Below are positions 1-10,614 of a stretch of 64,000 nucleotides of DNA, piece by piece. Within the stretch, counting starts at the first letter, position 1. Each line of letters opens with the position of its first letter. Location of the stretch: assembly GCA_032622095.1 (NCBI GenBank), contig CP136063.1:32430987-32494986 (forward strand). The letters are read 5' to 3'. Made by a program: the position numbers and the translations under genes. The notes beneath the pieces were generated by a model. That model saw nothing but the letters and a program-made list of their open reading frames with translations, searched no databases and was not told where the DNA came from. Origin of the DNA: Siphonodentalium dalli (taxonomy: Eukaryota > Mollusca > Scaphopoda > Gadilida > Siphonodentaliidae).

Positions 1-123
1 ACATGTACATGTATGTATTCAATGGCTGGAATTCCGATGACTACATGTGACTCACGTCAATGGGTGTGGAATAATATGGAAAGATTAACTGTTTGATGCT
101 GAATAAAACGCTGACCACATGTC

Positions 124-636
124 CAGGGATGGATCCAGCGATTTTTTGGGGACACCTGTTTTGGGATCATGATATGTCGAAGGCATATCCCAAGGGCCGT
201 AGGCCTGAGATGGGGGTAGGTCGCCCCTCCCTTATGTGCAGCATTAAAGATCCCCCATAAATGCACTGGCTTACAAGGTCAAGATAAAGGCCAATGTATT
301 ATCTTATATATGCAAGGCTCCTTAGATGGGAGACTCTCATTTATATAAGAGAATGCATTGGCACAGGATTTTTGCAAAATTTCAAGAAGCCCCAGTCATT
401 AAAGGGTTAAAATAGTTCTCACTGGACACTTGATTAAGCAAATAAAGGCTCTATATCAACTGTATATTTATGATTTGCATTGCATGTTGTTGAATTATAA
501 TAGAAGATTTCCTTCAAAATATAGAAAATTCAGCTTTAATAAAACTATCCACTTGCAATTTAGGGACATTTATGCCACCAGAGTTTGGGCGCCCAAACCT
601 GTAACAGGTATCAAAAGAGCCCTGGATCCTTCCCTG
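124..636 (-). mobile_element. hAT-type MITE (513 bp) with 8-bp target duplication
   Basis: The ends are CAGGGATGGATCCAG and CCCTGGATCCTTCCCTG, which are inverted copies of each other. The direct repeat CACATGTC lies on both sides (116-123 and 637-644). An 8-bp duplication with a CAGGG terminus is the signature of the hAT superfamily. There is no transposase. A second full copy lies in the opposite orientation at 33178-33675 and a truncated one at 45964-46212. The interior holds a smaller imperfect hairpin built from 'cactggcttacaagg' and 'agggttaa' pieces that recurs elsewhere in the window. Confidence 0.9.
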
Positions 637-671
637 CACATGTCCCCCGAAAAGGTGGATTATTATTAAGG

Positions 672-794
672 CAGCCCTTTTAATTCAGATTGTTTGGCTT
701 CGGCAATCTGCTACGGCAACCCTTTACCGTGGCCCAGTTTGCTTCAGCAAATGGCTTCGGCATTGCCGATTGCCGTAGCCAATTATAAGGGCTG
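672..794. mobile_element. Short MITE (123 bp), CAGCCC termini
   Basis: The ends CAGCCCTTTTAATTCAG and the inverted CAGCCCTTATAATT pair with each other, and TTAAGG flanks both sides (666-671, 795-800). The interior is made of short 'cggcaat' repeats. A second copy is at 5405-5527, flanked by a 7-bp duplication CATAATG, and a truncated third copy starts at 2466. The superfamily is not clear because the two apparent target duplications differ in length. Confidence 0.7.
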
Positions 795-799
795 TTAAG

Positions 800-2465
800 G
801 GTATCTTTTTTTAACTCTAAAAATTCATTAGACTGTAAACAATTTAAAATTAGCCTTTTGTCATCTGAAATTTGAAGCACATACAAATATAAAGAGATTC
901 AGTTGACTTTAAAAACAATCTGAATCAGATAACTAAATCATCAGGAAACCAAAATAATCGGCGAAGTCAAATGTCTAAGTCGACAAGAACAATAACTCTG
1001 GCGAAAATTGGCGGACCTACATGCCACTTGACCTGTATTTTAAGCTTATATTAAATTTGGTTCAGATCCGATTGATCACACAAATAAAATTGGAAGCAAA
1101 AAAGGAGCCACAACTCCAGCAAAAACACAGATTGAACCCATATTTTAATTTATCCTGTGTATGAGCTGGTAAACATACATACCACAATTGGTTTCGTTCT
1201 GATAGCCCAAAATAAAGTTCTCATCCGGGAACTTTCCGTATGGATGGAATCATAGACACATTCTAAGTCAAAAAGGGGCCATAACCATGGCAAAAAATGT
1301 TGAGCAAGAAAAATAAAATGAAAGTGTCTATGATCATGTAGCTCAACTTTTCAAAAAAGTTAAATTTTTGTGATGAGCAACAAGTGGAATGATTGAATTT
1401 TGAAATCCAAGATGGAAGCTGGTGGTCATGCTTTTTTGCCGAATGACCCGAAAATGACTCATGTCAATGTTAACATCCATGACAATTTCATTTCATAACA
1501 ATCCGACAAAGCTATTACCTGTAGCCAGTGCCAAAGGATTTAGTCATGCAAAGAGTAAAATCCTAGATGGCTGTCAGCTCGGTGGCCATCTTTATGGCTG
1601 AAGGTACCACCCCTGCCAATTTTCCCCTTCTGTAATACCACAGGACATATTCCATAAGTATAAAGATATTTACTTCTAAGTTGATGCCGCTTTGTTAAAG
1701 AAATTACAATTTTTTTTTAGATATTTTCTAAGTCGAAAAAAGTAAATAACTCCATAAAACAATAAATTTTCTGTGATCTATATACATGTTGCACATCAAT
1801 ATGTGGGTGACAACACTCTGAAGTCCAAAAGGGTTAATAACTTTGTCAAAAAACAATTTTTCCTTCATCTATATACATGTTGCACATCTTCAATATATGG
1901 GCAACAATATTCTGAAGTTTCAAATCTTTAGGATGAGAACTGTTGGTTGATTACACCATGAAGATACTCAAAAGTGTGACGGACGGACGAATGGCTCGAC
2001 AGACGGATGGACAGACCCCATTTCTGTAGTCCCCGAAAATTAATTTTTCGGGGGATCATATAGCACACCCGGCTCTGCTCCAACCTGCAGACACAGTTAC
2101 ATGTAGATGAACTGAGGAAGTGATCAAACCCGACATCACTAGAACTCATACTTTGGAGTCCGCTGATGCTGGTTTCATTGCTGCGGTCAGGTTACGAAAT
2201 TATTTTACCACCCCCTGTTTTTTTCCTCCTGTTACCCTAACCACGGCCATTATTTTATTTAGCCTAATTAATAGCGAAGGTCACTCTAAAGATCCATATG
2301 AAGTTTGGTGTTACAGAGTATGGCCTCTATAGGGTGTACCTAAGGATTCAGTCATCTAACGAATACAACTTAACACGGTTGATGGTGGCTATGTCTTTCA
2401 GCTTGATGATCCCTACATGAATGATGTTTGGTGACAATCGAATGAGGGATATTGCCTGTCAGGTG
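800..2465. repeat. Gene-free stretch built from repeat fragments
   Basis: No credible gene is seen. From about 986 to 1330 lie diverged copies of the 'ataactctggc / ggccataac' repeat. About 1320-1580 is a single-unit relative of the composite element at 8442-10614. About 1600-2240 is a diverged relative of the left part of the element at 43864-45059: both carry 'ataccacaggacata' or a close variant and 'gaagtgatc...gacatc.ctagaa'. A short GACGGACGGACG-type run lies at 1977-2015. Confidence 0.55.
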
Positions 2466-3118
2466 CAGCCCTCTTAATTCAGATTGTATGGCTTGAGCAA
2501 TCCACTCCAGCAACTCTTTGCCATGAACCAGTTTGCTTCAGAAAATTCATAGAAATTCAGAAAATTTTGATAGCCGCCAACTACTAGTATAGGTCACCCT
2601 GCAGCTACTCTCGGGCTCCAATTAAAAGTTCAGGCCCAAATAATAGTGCAGGGAGGAATTCCATTCAAAGTTAATGAATGTGCAGAGGAACTCTGAGCAA
2701 AACATCAGCATAACTGTGGTTAAACAAATTATTTTTATAGTAGGTCAAGTGTAGGAATCAACATACATAGTAGTATATGTCATGTGTGATTTATTCAATA
2801 TTCAAATATTCACATAACTTGTATGCCATATACTGGTACTTGCATAAAGTTATAAACTCATGATTTTGATATCAGAATCATATAGAAATTTTGAGATTGT
2901 GCCGATTTACATTCTCATAGCTTCAAAATTATTAAACATGCAGATGCAAATAGGCACTGTGCGTAGGGGGGGGATTTCCTAAGAACATAATAAACGCGCA
3001 TGTATGTTTATTTGAGGTTTGGTAAAGAAAAGGTAAGGGATGCAGCCTGTAGTGTGTATACATGTACATGTAAACTTTACATTGTAAAGTTGAGCTAAAA
3101 ATTATGGCTCCCATCTAG
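2466..3118. repeat. Truncated CAGCCC MITE and other repeat fragments
   Basis: 2466 to about 2540 matches the left end of the 672-794 MITE and then stops. Around 2600-2650 is a fragment resembling the left end of the TA-inserting element at 8783-9176 ('aataatagtgcaggg'). Around 3073-3096 is a hairpin, AACTTTAC-ATT-GTAAAGTT followed by GAGCTAA, matching the 3' end of the composite element at 8442-10614. No gene is seen. Confidence 0.45.
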
Positions 3119-4500
3119 AGATCACCCTTGATAATCCATATGAAGTTTTAGTCATGATTGGATGAGAGATGTGGCCTGTAGGGTACACTAAAAGGAAATT
3201 GTTGATGGACGGATGAGGCCAACCTATGACAATATGAAGGCAAATAAACAAAACAATTGTGATTTCAAGATCTCCTACTTTGCACTAACACCTGACAAAA
3301 TATGAATACTTTATTCGCTTAGTTGTTGTCTAAATATTTGTCATTGATACTGGTATGGCAATGGTGAAACCACCTCTAACAAGAGTACGTCACTCAAAAT
3401 GAACCATGGTAAATTTCCAGAAATAACAATGATTATTTTATTTTATTACAGGTTCAGTGATCATGCTACAATGCATATAATACACACGTCCAGACCAACC
3501 ATGATGCCTAGTGGTATTTTGTATTAGTCTTAGAAAGGTGAGACTATTATTAAATACCATCAAAAACCTTATAATCTACATGTACATGTCCATGTTGTTG
3601 AAAGTAGTTATCACAACTACCTGTGACGTAATCGGTCACCACAGAAGTACAACGTTACTAGAATAAGGAATCTGAGAAACTTACAGGCATCTAAAAGTTT
3701 TGATTCTAGTAATCTAATACCAATGTATGTATAATTCTTAGTTGGCAAGTAAAATGATTAAATTCATTAATCCTCCAGTGTATGACAAATATCAACCAAC
3801 TGATAGATAGGCTAATCATGTTTCTGTAGGGCTGCTGGCTGCCATGTTTTTTCAACAAATTTCGAAGCAGAAAAATTATCACTCTTATCCAGAAGTCACC
3901 TCAATAATCCATATAAAGTTTTGGCGATGAACGGATGAGAGATGTGGCCTGTAGGGTATGATAAAGGAAATTCTTGATGGAATTGGATGACGTCAACCCC
4001 TGACAATATGAAGGCAAATCAACAAATTTATGTGACATTTCATGATTTCCTATTGTACCGGGTACAGTAAAGTAACTCTGCAGACACCTGACAAAATATG
4101 AAATCAAACTTTATTCCCTTACATGTAGTTGTTGTCTAAATGTCTCTAACAAGAGTACATCACTCAAAATGAACCATGGTGAATTTTCAAAACTAACAAC
4201 AACTATTTTACTCTATTACGGTGATTACTGCTACATGTAGATCGTCTAAACCAACCATGATGTGTGGTCTTTTGTCTTAGAAAGGTGAGCGAGACTATTT
4301 TTAAAAGCCTAAAAAATATATGTAGGTGAAAGTAGCGGTCACGACTGGCTGCATGTTTGACTATCGTTGACCACACAACTACTAGTACATGTGTATCTAG
4401 AATAAAGAATCTGAGGAGAAACTTAATACATAAAAAATAGACTTTCTGATTCTAGTAATCTAGAGTGTATACATGTATGAGCAAAAAAGCTGTAGCCAGG
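3119..4500 (+). repeat. Tandem pair of a ~775-bp diverged repeat
   Basis: The stretch 3119-3890 is repeated, with many differences, at 3893-4500. Shared landmarks in order are 'gatgagagatgtggcctgta', 'acacctgacaaaatatgaa', 'caagagtac', 'aaaatgaaccatgg', 'cttagaaaggtgag' and 'gattctagtaatcta'. A third copy of the middle part is at about 6500-6870. There is no intact reading frame, and the function is unknown. Confidence 0.7.
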
Positions 4501-4794
4501 TGTGGCTTATAAGACATGCGTAGTAGAAAGCTACAGCGGGAAGGGAAATAGATAGCGACTATCACTAAACATTGTACTCCGACTCTGATATGGCATTTTC
4601 CATCGGGGAGATATTTTTTTAATACTGCTCCCTCACTGGGGACACGTTTATATAATTGTCATTTACATTTTTTAACATCAAACTAGATATTTTATATCTA
4701 TGATATATTTCTTGTTTGGTGAATAATTTTGTATTATTTACTTATTTCGTCAAAAATATATATATAATAATATCTTGTTAGCATATGCCGATTC

Positions 4795-5256
4795 AGCCCT
4801 GGGAATTAGCCTAGGCAATAGGCAATGCCTAAGTAAAAGCAGAGGCAAAATCAGTTTGCCTAGGAAATTATATTGCCTAGGTAAAACAAGTTCATTGGGT
4901 TACTAAAATTGATTTGTGTCTATCAGAAATAGCACCTCTTTAGCCAAAATGACTTCCTTAAATCACTCTGTACATATATTGTCCTAAAATTGTTTCCATG
5001 GCACTGGGCCATTAACTAGCTACCCATAAGGGCACTAGTTTTGGAGATGATTTGTGGAATGTATATATATGATGAGTAGTGGCCTGGAAATGTTCTCCAA
5101 AATAACTAAGCATTTCAGGTTATTATTGAATCATATTGATTTGAGATGGCAATATTGTTGCAAAATTGCCTAGGTAAAATCTGCTTTTGCCTAGGCCGAT
5201 TTCTTTCACCTAGGAAAAAATATTGCCTAGGCAAATTTTCCTTAATTACCAGGGCT
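4795..5256. mobile_element. hAT-like MITE rich in CCTAGG
   Basis: The termini AGCCCTGGGAATTA and the inverted AGCCCTGGTAATTA pair. The flanks are GCCGATTC on the left (4787-4794) and GCCGATTT on the right (5257-5264), a 7-of-8 match consistent with an 8-bp duplication. Inside, the palindrome GCCTAGGCAA and variants occur many times on both strands, so short frames exist both ways, but none looks like a protein. Confidence 0.72.
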
Positions 5257-5404
5257 GCCGATTTAGAGAACAAGTACACATGTATGTTACGAGATATAAT
5301 CACATATCAAACTCTTTTATGGAGGCATGGACTCAGTACGAGTGTCAATTTTTAAAAATGTGCTTGCATCATTGGTGAATTGATATACATGTAGCAACAT
5401 AATG

Positions 5405-5527
5405 CAGGCCATTTATTTCAGATTGTTTCGCTTCAGCAATCTGCTACGGCAACCTTTTACTGTGGCCCAGTTTGCTTCAGCAATTGGCTTCAACATTGCT
5501 GATTGCCATAGCCAATCATGAGGGTTG
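5405..5527. mobile_element. Second copy of the 123-bp CAGCCC-type MITE
   Basis: This copy aligns along its whole length with 672-794. It is flanked by the direct repeat CATAATG (5398-5404 and 5528-5534). Its outer bases have drifted to CAGGCC and GGGTTG. Confidence 0.7.
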
Positions 5528-5534
5528 CATAATG

Positions 5535-7128
5535 CCAACATTATGCCGGGGTATAATTTTATCCATCAGCCACATTCCAAGTTCAGAGTACCAGTACAAT
5601 AGTTAGTGAACACCAGCTATGGCCGGCTGCAGTTTTCTGCAGCTTTCTACTGCCCATGACTAGAATGTAGCCGGCTACAGCTGTAGCCTGTGTTGCTCAA
5701 ATAAACTCCTAGTATGTATTGTTCTTAATTGGCAAATATTAAAAGTGTCATGACATTGAAGCTCAACTTGTAGGTGTAAAGTCAATTGTTACAGTTAATG
5801 GACCGGAAAGAGAAGAGAATTTTAATATATAAAGTTTGCGGTTTCAGCAAGTACAGTGTATATATGTAATGTCAGAGTACATGTATGTAAAACGTTACTA
5901 AAAACATCACACAGATCCAGGAATTTTGAAAGGGGGGCATTAGGTCACTGTTAATTAAATTTCTGTTCAGCGTCAATTGCCACATTTGGATTTTCGCCGA
6001 AAATAATAGCACATTCCGTTTATTATTTGACCATGTAGGCATTAAATGAACTTCTGTTGTACCTCTCGAAGTGCAGTGATCAAATCGACCGGAAACATGT
6101 GTGGTTATTTTTCATATCGACGTATACACTGCCATAATAGCAGCCATATCCGGTGTCACGACAAGGTCACCATTGCTGTATTTACAGTTTAATTTATCTC
6201 AAAAAATGTTGACTAAAATTCCCGATGATTACAGATAATACCAATTAAGTGTTTCCCCATGCTACCTGATGTCCATAAGATATCATTCAATTGTTATCAA
6301 TAAAGATATATGCTAAAAAGAATGAAATTTAAGATATACATGTGAAATCATGGATATACATGTGAAATCATGGATATACATGTGATGAATATCGGACACA
6401 TGTACAGTTGATCGTATTCATTGCATTCAAACCATCGTTAATATTTCTGATGACAATGAGAATATTTTCAATTAGATTCCACACACACATTGAAATTGAA
6501 TAAAAGGAAATTGTTGACCCATGGCAATGTGAAGGCAGATAACCAAAATGAATTGAGTTTTGTGATCTCACACTGTACTGGGTACACACTCTGTTGACAC
6601 CTGACAAAATATGAAATTAAAACTTTATTCGCTTACTTGTTGTCTAATAATTTGTCATGTAAATGGTGTATGGCAGAAACGTTCTGTAACAAGAGCGCAT
6701 CATTCAATAAAAACCATGACAAATTTCCGAAACTAACAATAATTATTTTGTTCTATTACAGTGATTACTGCTACCTGTAAATATGTAAAAAAAACTCCAA
6801 ACCAATTTCAACCAGTGGTAGTTTGTCTTAGAATTGTCTTAGAAAGGTGAGACTATTATTACCCTAAAACAATGTAATGTATAAGCTACATGTAGGTCAA
6901 TGTACCCGTATGCTTATTAATTTTTGGAAAAGTTGCCACTCTGTATGGTGGGATTGTCAAGAAGTTTATACTATAGGCCTACCAGAATTTTTGGAGTCTT
7001 TAGTCAGGTCAGGAAAAGATGCATGTACATGTTGTTGGAAGTCTGTTTGTTAACTCTCATGACAAATAACAGTGTACACTATGATATCGACCTTATAGCA
7101 TTTCACTCACTTCCATGTACTAAATTGC
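5535..7128. repeat. Intergenic stretch with a third copy of the 3.1-kb repeat
   Basis: No gene is recognised. About 6500-6870 is the third copy of the diverged repeat described at 3119-4500. Around 6335-6385 the words 'atacatgtga' and 'aatcatgg' are repeated several times in tandem. Confidence 0.45.
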
Positions 7129-7136
7129 CACCCCGT

Positions 7137-8160
7137 TAGGCCTGTAACAATTCATCGCGATTTTGATTCATCGCGATTCATCATTCACGATTCTATACGT
7201 GATTCATTTGTCTGCAATTTCGATACACTACGATACAATTCCGCTTCCGTATTATGCAGTTACCATATGAAGTCAATCGGTCCCCTCGTTCGTTTCCGTA
7301 AGCTGTGAATGCTTATGAAGTGTTATCAGAAGTAAATCTGTAAATTTCGTTTGTTTCCGTGAGCTCGCACTTTGACACAAACGTTGGCCGAAGTGAAATG
7401 ACTGACCTACGTAACCTAGCCTCAGACTGTAAGCCATGCTCTGATTGGTTTAATTTGATGAACTGCTGTGATTTCAATCAATCAAATACTAGTATATTGA
7501 TATATCGTCTGCGCAAAACAACAACACATGGGCCGTGGAAAGATGTTTGCTAAAAAAAACTTAAAACTTGTCAATCCAACAGCGACCTACATGTCGAAAA
7601 TCTGGCAGTATTTCGGTTTTGGGACGTACACCGTTGAAGAGGATGGAAAGCCATGCATTAAGACAGACAGAACTAAAACGATCTGCAAATTATGTTCGAC
7701 GACAACCTCTTACAAGACTAGTGTTACGACCAACATGTCGCACCATTTGAAACAATATCATTTTCAGCCAGCTGTTGTGATTATGTGATATATATACATG
7801 TACATGTATGTAAACAAATGAGTGAGAAACTTTTCAACTCTTTTACCGACTTCAGTATAAATAAGTCATGTTGTACTGGTATTTCCGGATGTGTACGAGC
7901 ATACTACATTACAGTCATTACCACATACAAATGTACTACAATATACATATAACTAAACAATTATGAAAGTCCACAGTAATATTAGAAAAACTATCATTAA
8001 AACTCAACCTGGTGAGTTGTGCAAATTTGGAGTGTTGAATCATGTTGAATAGCTATTTACTCGTGGGATCAAATTTTGCGTATCGCTATACGTATCGTAT
8101 CGTTTGGCCCCGTATCGCGATATCTATTGTATCATGACTAAGCGTATCGTTACAGGCCTA
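7137..8160 (+). mobile_element. Internally deleted hAT transposon (1,024 bp) keeping a BED finger
   Basis: The ends are TAGGCCTGTAAC and the inverted GTTACAGGCCTA. The 8-bp direct repeat CACCCCGT flanks the element exactly (7129-7136 and 8161-8168). An 8-bp duplication plus a BED zinc-finger ORF inside identifies a hAT element. The subterminal regions are rich in 'cgattcatcgcgatt' and 'cgtatcg' repeats, typical of transposase binding sites. The DDE catalytic part and dimerisation domain are absent, so it cannot move by itself. Confidence 0.92.
7528..7788 (+). CDS. BED-type zinc finger ORF, remnant of a hAT transposase
   Basis: The product is 86 residues. The pattern W-Q-Y-F-G-F at about residues 27-32, Cys-x2-Cys at 53-56 and a His-x4-His near 71-76 is that of a BED finger, the DNA-binding domain at the N-terminus of hAT transposases and of ZBED proteins. 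The frame stops soon after the finger. Nothing resembling a DDE catalytic core or hAT dimerisation domain follows before the terminal repeat at 8160. It could be an exon that once spliced to the rest, or a stand-alone DNA-binding peptide. If made, it could bind the ends of related hAT elements and compete with transposase; that is inference. Confidence 0.7.
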   Translation: MGRGKMFAKKNLKLVNPTATYMSKIWQYFGFGTYTVEEDGKPCIKTDRTKTICKLCSTTTSYKTSVTTNMSHHLKQYHFQPAVVIM

Positions 8161-8441
8161 CACCCCGTACTCTTATTCCGCACATACTCTTATTGGATTT
8201 AGCAAAATTGTCCACCCTGTACTCTTATTCGACACTGTATGCATATTTGGACCCCAAGAGTAGTGGCACTCCACTAGCTCCAAGTGTGACCACACAATTA
8301 CAGTACCTACAAAAAGGAATCCCAGGAAAAAGTTCTAGATGTCACCTAGGGCCCTGCAAAGCTTCGAAAATTGAACAACCATCGAATAAAACTGATTGCA
8401 ACTGTCTACGTTATTTCTGAATGAAAGTGTCAATGACACTG

Positions 8442-10614
8442 TAGCTCAACTTGGAAAGGGAATAATTTGATGTATTACAGTCAATGGAGCGATTAGGAAT
8501 GTGGAAAGTTGAATGTCTAATACTAGTTTATAGACATGAAGAGAAAAGTAAAATCCAAGATGGCTGCTGGCGGCCATGTTTTTTGTCCAAATGACCCCAA
8601 AATGACTCGTTCCCATTTACATTCCAATTTCAATAGCCATGACAAATTTTATGATGACCAGATAAAGGTACGACCTGTATCCCGTGCTAAAGGATTTAGT
8701 GATACAAAGAGTAAAATCCAAGATGGCTGCTGGCGGCCATGTTTTTCGGCCGAATGACCCCAAAATTACTCGTTCCCATCTACTCTTGAGTTCCTAATAA
8801 AAGTACAGGGTGGAATAATAGTACAGGTTGGAAAATTTCGCGTAACTGAATAATAGTACAGGGTGGAATAAACGTACAGACTGGAAATATTAGTACCATA
8901 CATCCCAACAAAACGCACCATCTGACTGGTTTACTGATGCCATGTGTCATGTGACAGAAATAGTTTCGATGGATAGCCAGGTCTGTGAATCTACAGTGTG
9001 CTGATCACTGTCAACAATCAAGAGTTCATTTATCTATGAATAACGCAATTTAAGATTGGTGCATTATTTATTTTGGTTAATTTAATAAACATACAGGACC
9101 AAATAACGATCGTACAGGTGGGAATTTTACCTCTATTTTAATAATCGTACATGTATGTTTATTAGGCACTCAAGAGTACATGTCATTGTTAACATCTATG
9201 ACAAATTTTATGATGATCAGACTAAAGGTACGACCTGCAGCCCATGCTAAAGAATTTAGTCATACAAAGAGTAAAATACAAGATGGGTGCTGGCGGCCAT
9301 GTTTTTTGGCCAAATGACCACAAAATTACTCGTTCCCATCTACATGTCATTATTAACATCCATGACAAATTTCATGATGAGCAGACGAACAGTACGACCT
9401 GCGGCCCGTGCTAATAGATTAAATTTTTAAATCCAAGATGGTTTTTTGTCCGAATGACCCCAAAATGACTCGTTCCCATCTACATTCCAATTTCAACAAC
9501 CATGACAAATTTTATGATGATCAGACTAAAGGTACGACCTGTAGCCCGTGCTAAAGGATTTAGTCATACAAAGAGTAAAATCCAACATGGCTGCTGGCTG
9601 CCATATTTTTCAGCCGAATGACCCCAAAATGACTCGTTCCCATCTACATGTCATTATTAACATTCATGACAAATTTCATGATGATCAGACTAAAGGTACA
9701 ACCTGTAGCCCGTGCTAAAGGATTTAGTCATACAAAGAGTAAAATCCACGATGGCTGCTGGCGGCCATGTTTTTTGGCTGAATGACCCCAAAATGACTCG
9801 TTCCCATCTACATGTCATTATTAACATTCCTGACAAATTTTATGATGATCAGACTAAAAGTACGACCTGTAGCCTGTGCTAAAGGATTTAGTCATACAAA
9901 GAGTAAAATCCAAGATGGCTGCTGGCGACCATGTTTTTTGTCCGAATGACCCCAAAATTACTCGTTCCCATCTACATGTCATTGTTAATATCCAAGACAA
10001 ATTTCATGAAGATCCGATTAAAGCTACGACCTGCAGCCCGCGCCAAAGGATTTAGTCATGTAAAGAGTAAAATCCAAGATGGCTGCTGGCTGCCATGTTT
10101 TTGTGCTGAATGACCCCAAAATGACTCGTTCCCATCTACATGTCATTGTTAACATCCATGAAAACATTTATGATGATCCGACCAAAGGTACGACCTGTAG
10201 GCCGTGCCAAAGAATTTAGTCATGCAAAGAGTGAAATCTAAGATGGCTGCCGGTGGCCATGTTTTTTGGCCAACAACCCCAAAATTACTCGTTCCCATCT
10301 ACATGTCAATATTAACATCCATGACAAATTTCATGATGATCAGACGAACAGTACTACCTGTAGCCTGTGCTAATTGATTGAATATTGAAATCCAAGATGA
10401 CCACTGGCGGCCATGTTTTTTTTTCCGAATGACCCCAAAATTAATCATTCTGGTCTAAATGTTGATGTCAACAGCTATGACAAATTTCATAATGATCCGA
10501 CCAAAGGTACGACCTGTAGCCTGCATTTTGACGCCTTACGTACACACGCACACACAGATGACGGACGACAAAGCCATGGCAATAGCTCAAACTTTACAAA
10601 GTAAAGTTGAGCTA
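8442..10614 (+). mobile_element. Composite non-autonomous element with ~165-bp tandem units
   Basis: The left end carries TAGCTCAACTT, preceded by the small hairpin AGTGTC-AATG-ACACT. The right end carries the hairpin AGCTCAAACTTTAC-AAA-GTAAAGTTGAGCT followed by AAT. Between them are about ten units of ~165 bp starting 'aaatccaagatggctgctgg' and containing 'gaatgaccccaaaatgact' and 'aaaggtacgacctgtagcc'. Subterminal inverted repeats, an internal tandem block and a 3' hairpin match the plan of HINE/DINE-type non-autonomous Helitron relatives, but the exact ends were not proved. A copy truncated on the right is at 24893-25670 and fragments lie at 1320-1580 and 42420-42560. The many short frames here are repeat artefacts. 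Confidence 0.65.
8783..9176 (+). mobile_element. TA-inserting MITE (394 bp) nested in the composite element
   Basis: The ends CTCTTGAGTTCCTAATAAA and the inverted CTCTTGAGTGCCTAATAAA pair, and TA flanks both sides (8781-8782, 9177-9178). The insertion splits a ~165-bp unit: sister units read 'cccatctacatgtcatt', while here the same word is interrupted after its TA. The subterminal parts repeat 'aataatagtacagg'. A second copy, inverted, is at 24247-24642. The TA target suggests a Tc1/mariner-type mover. Confidence 0.88.

Noticed and set aside
5115-5355. Overlapping ORFs on both strands around CCTAGG palindromes
   Set aside because: They are inside a MITE and mirror each other because the sequence is palindromic.
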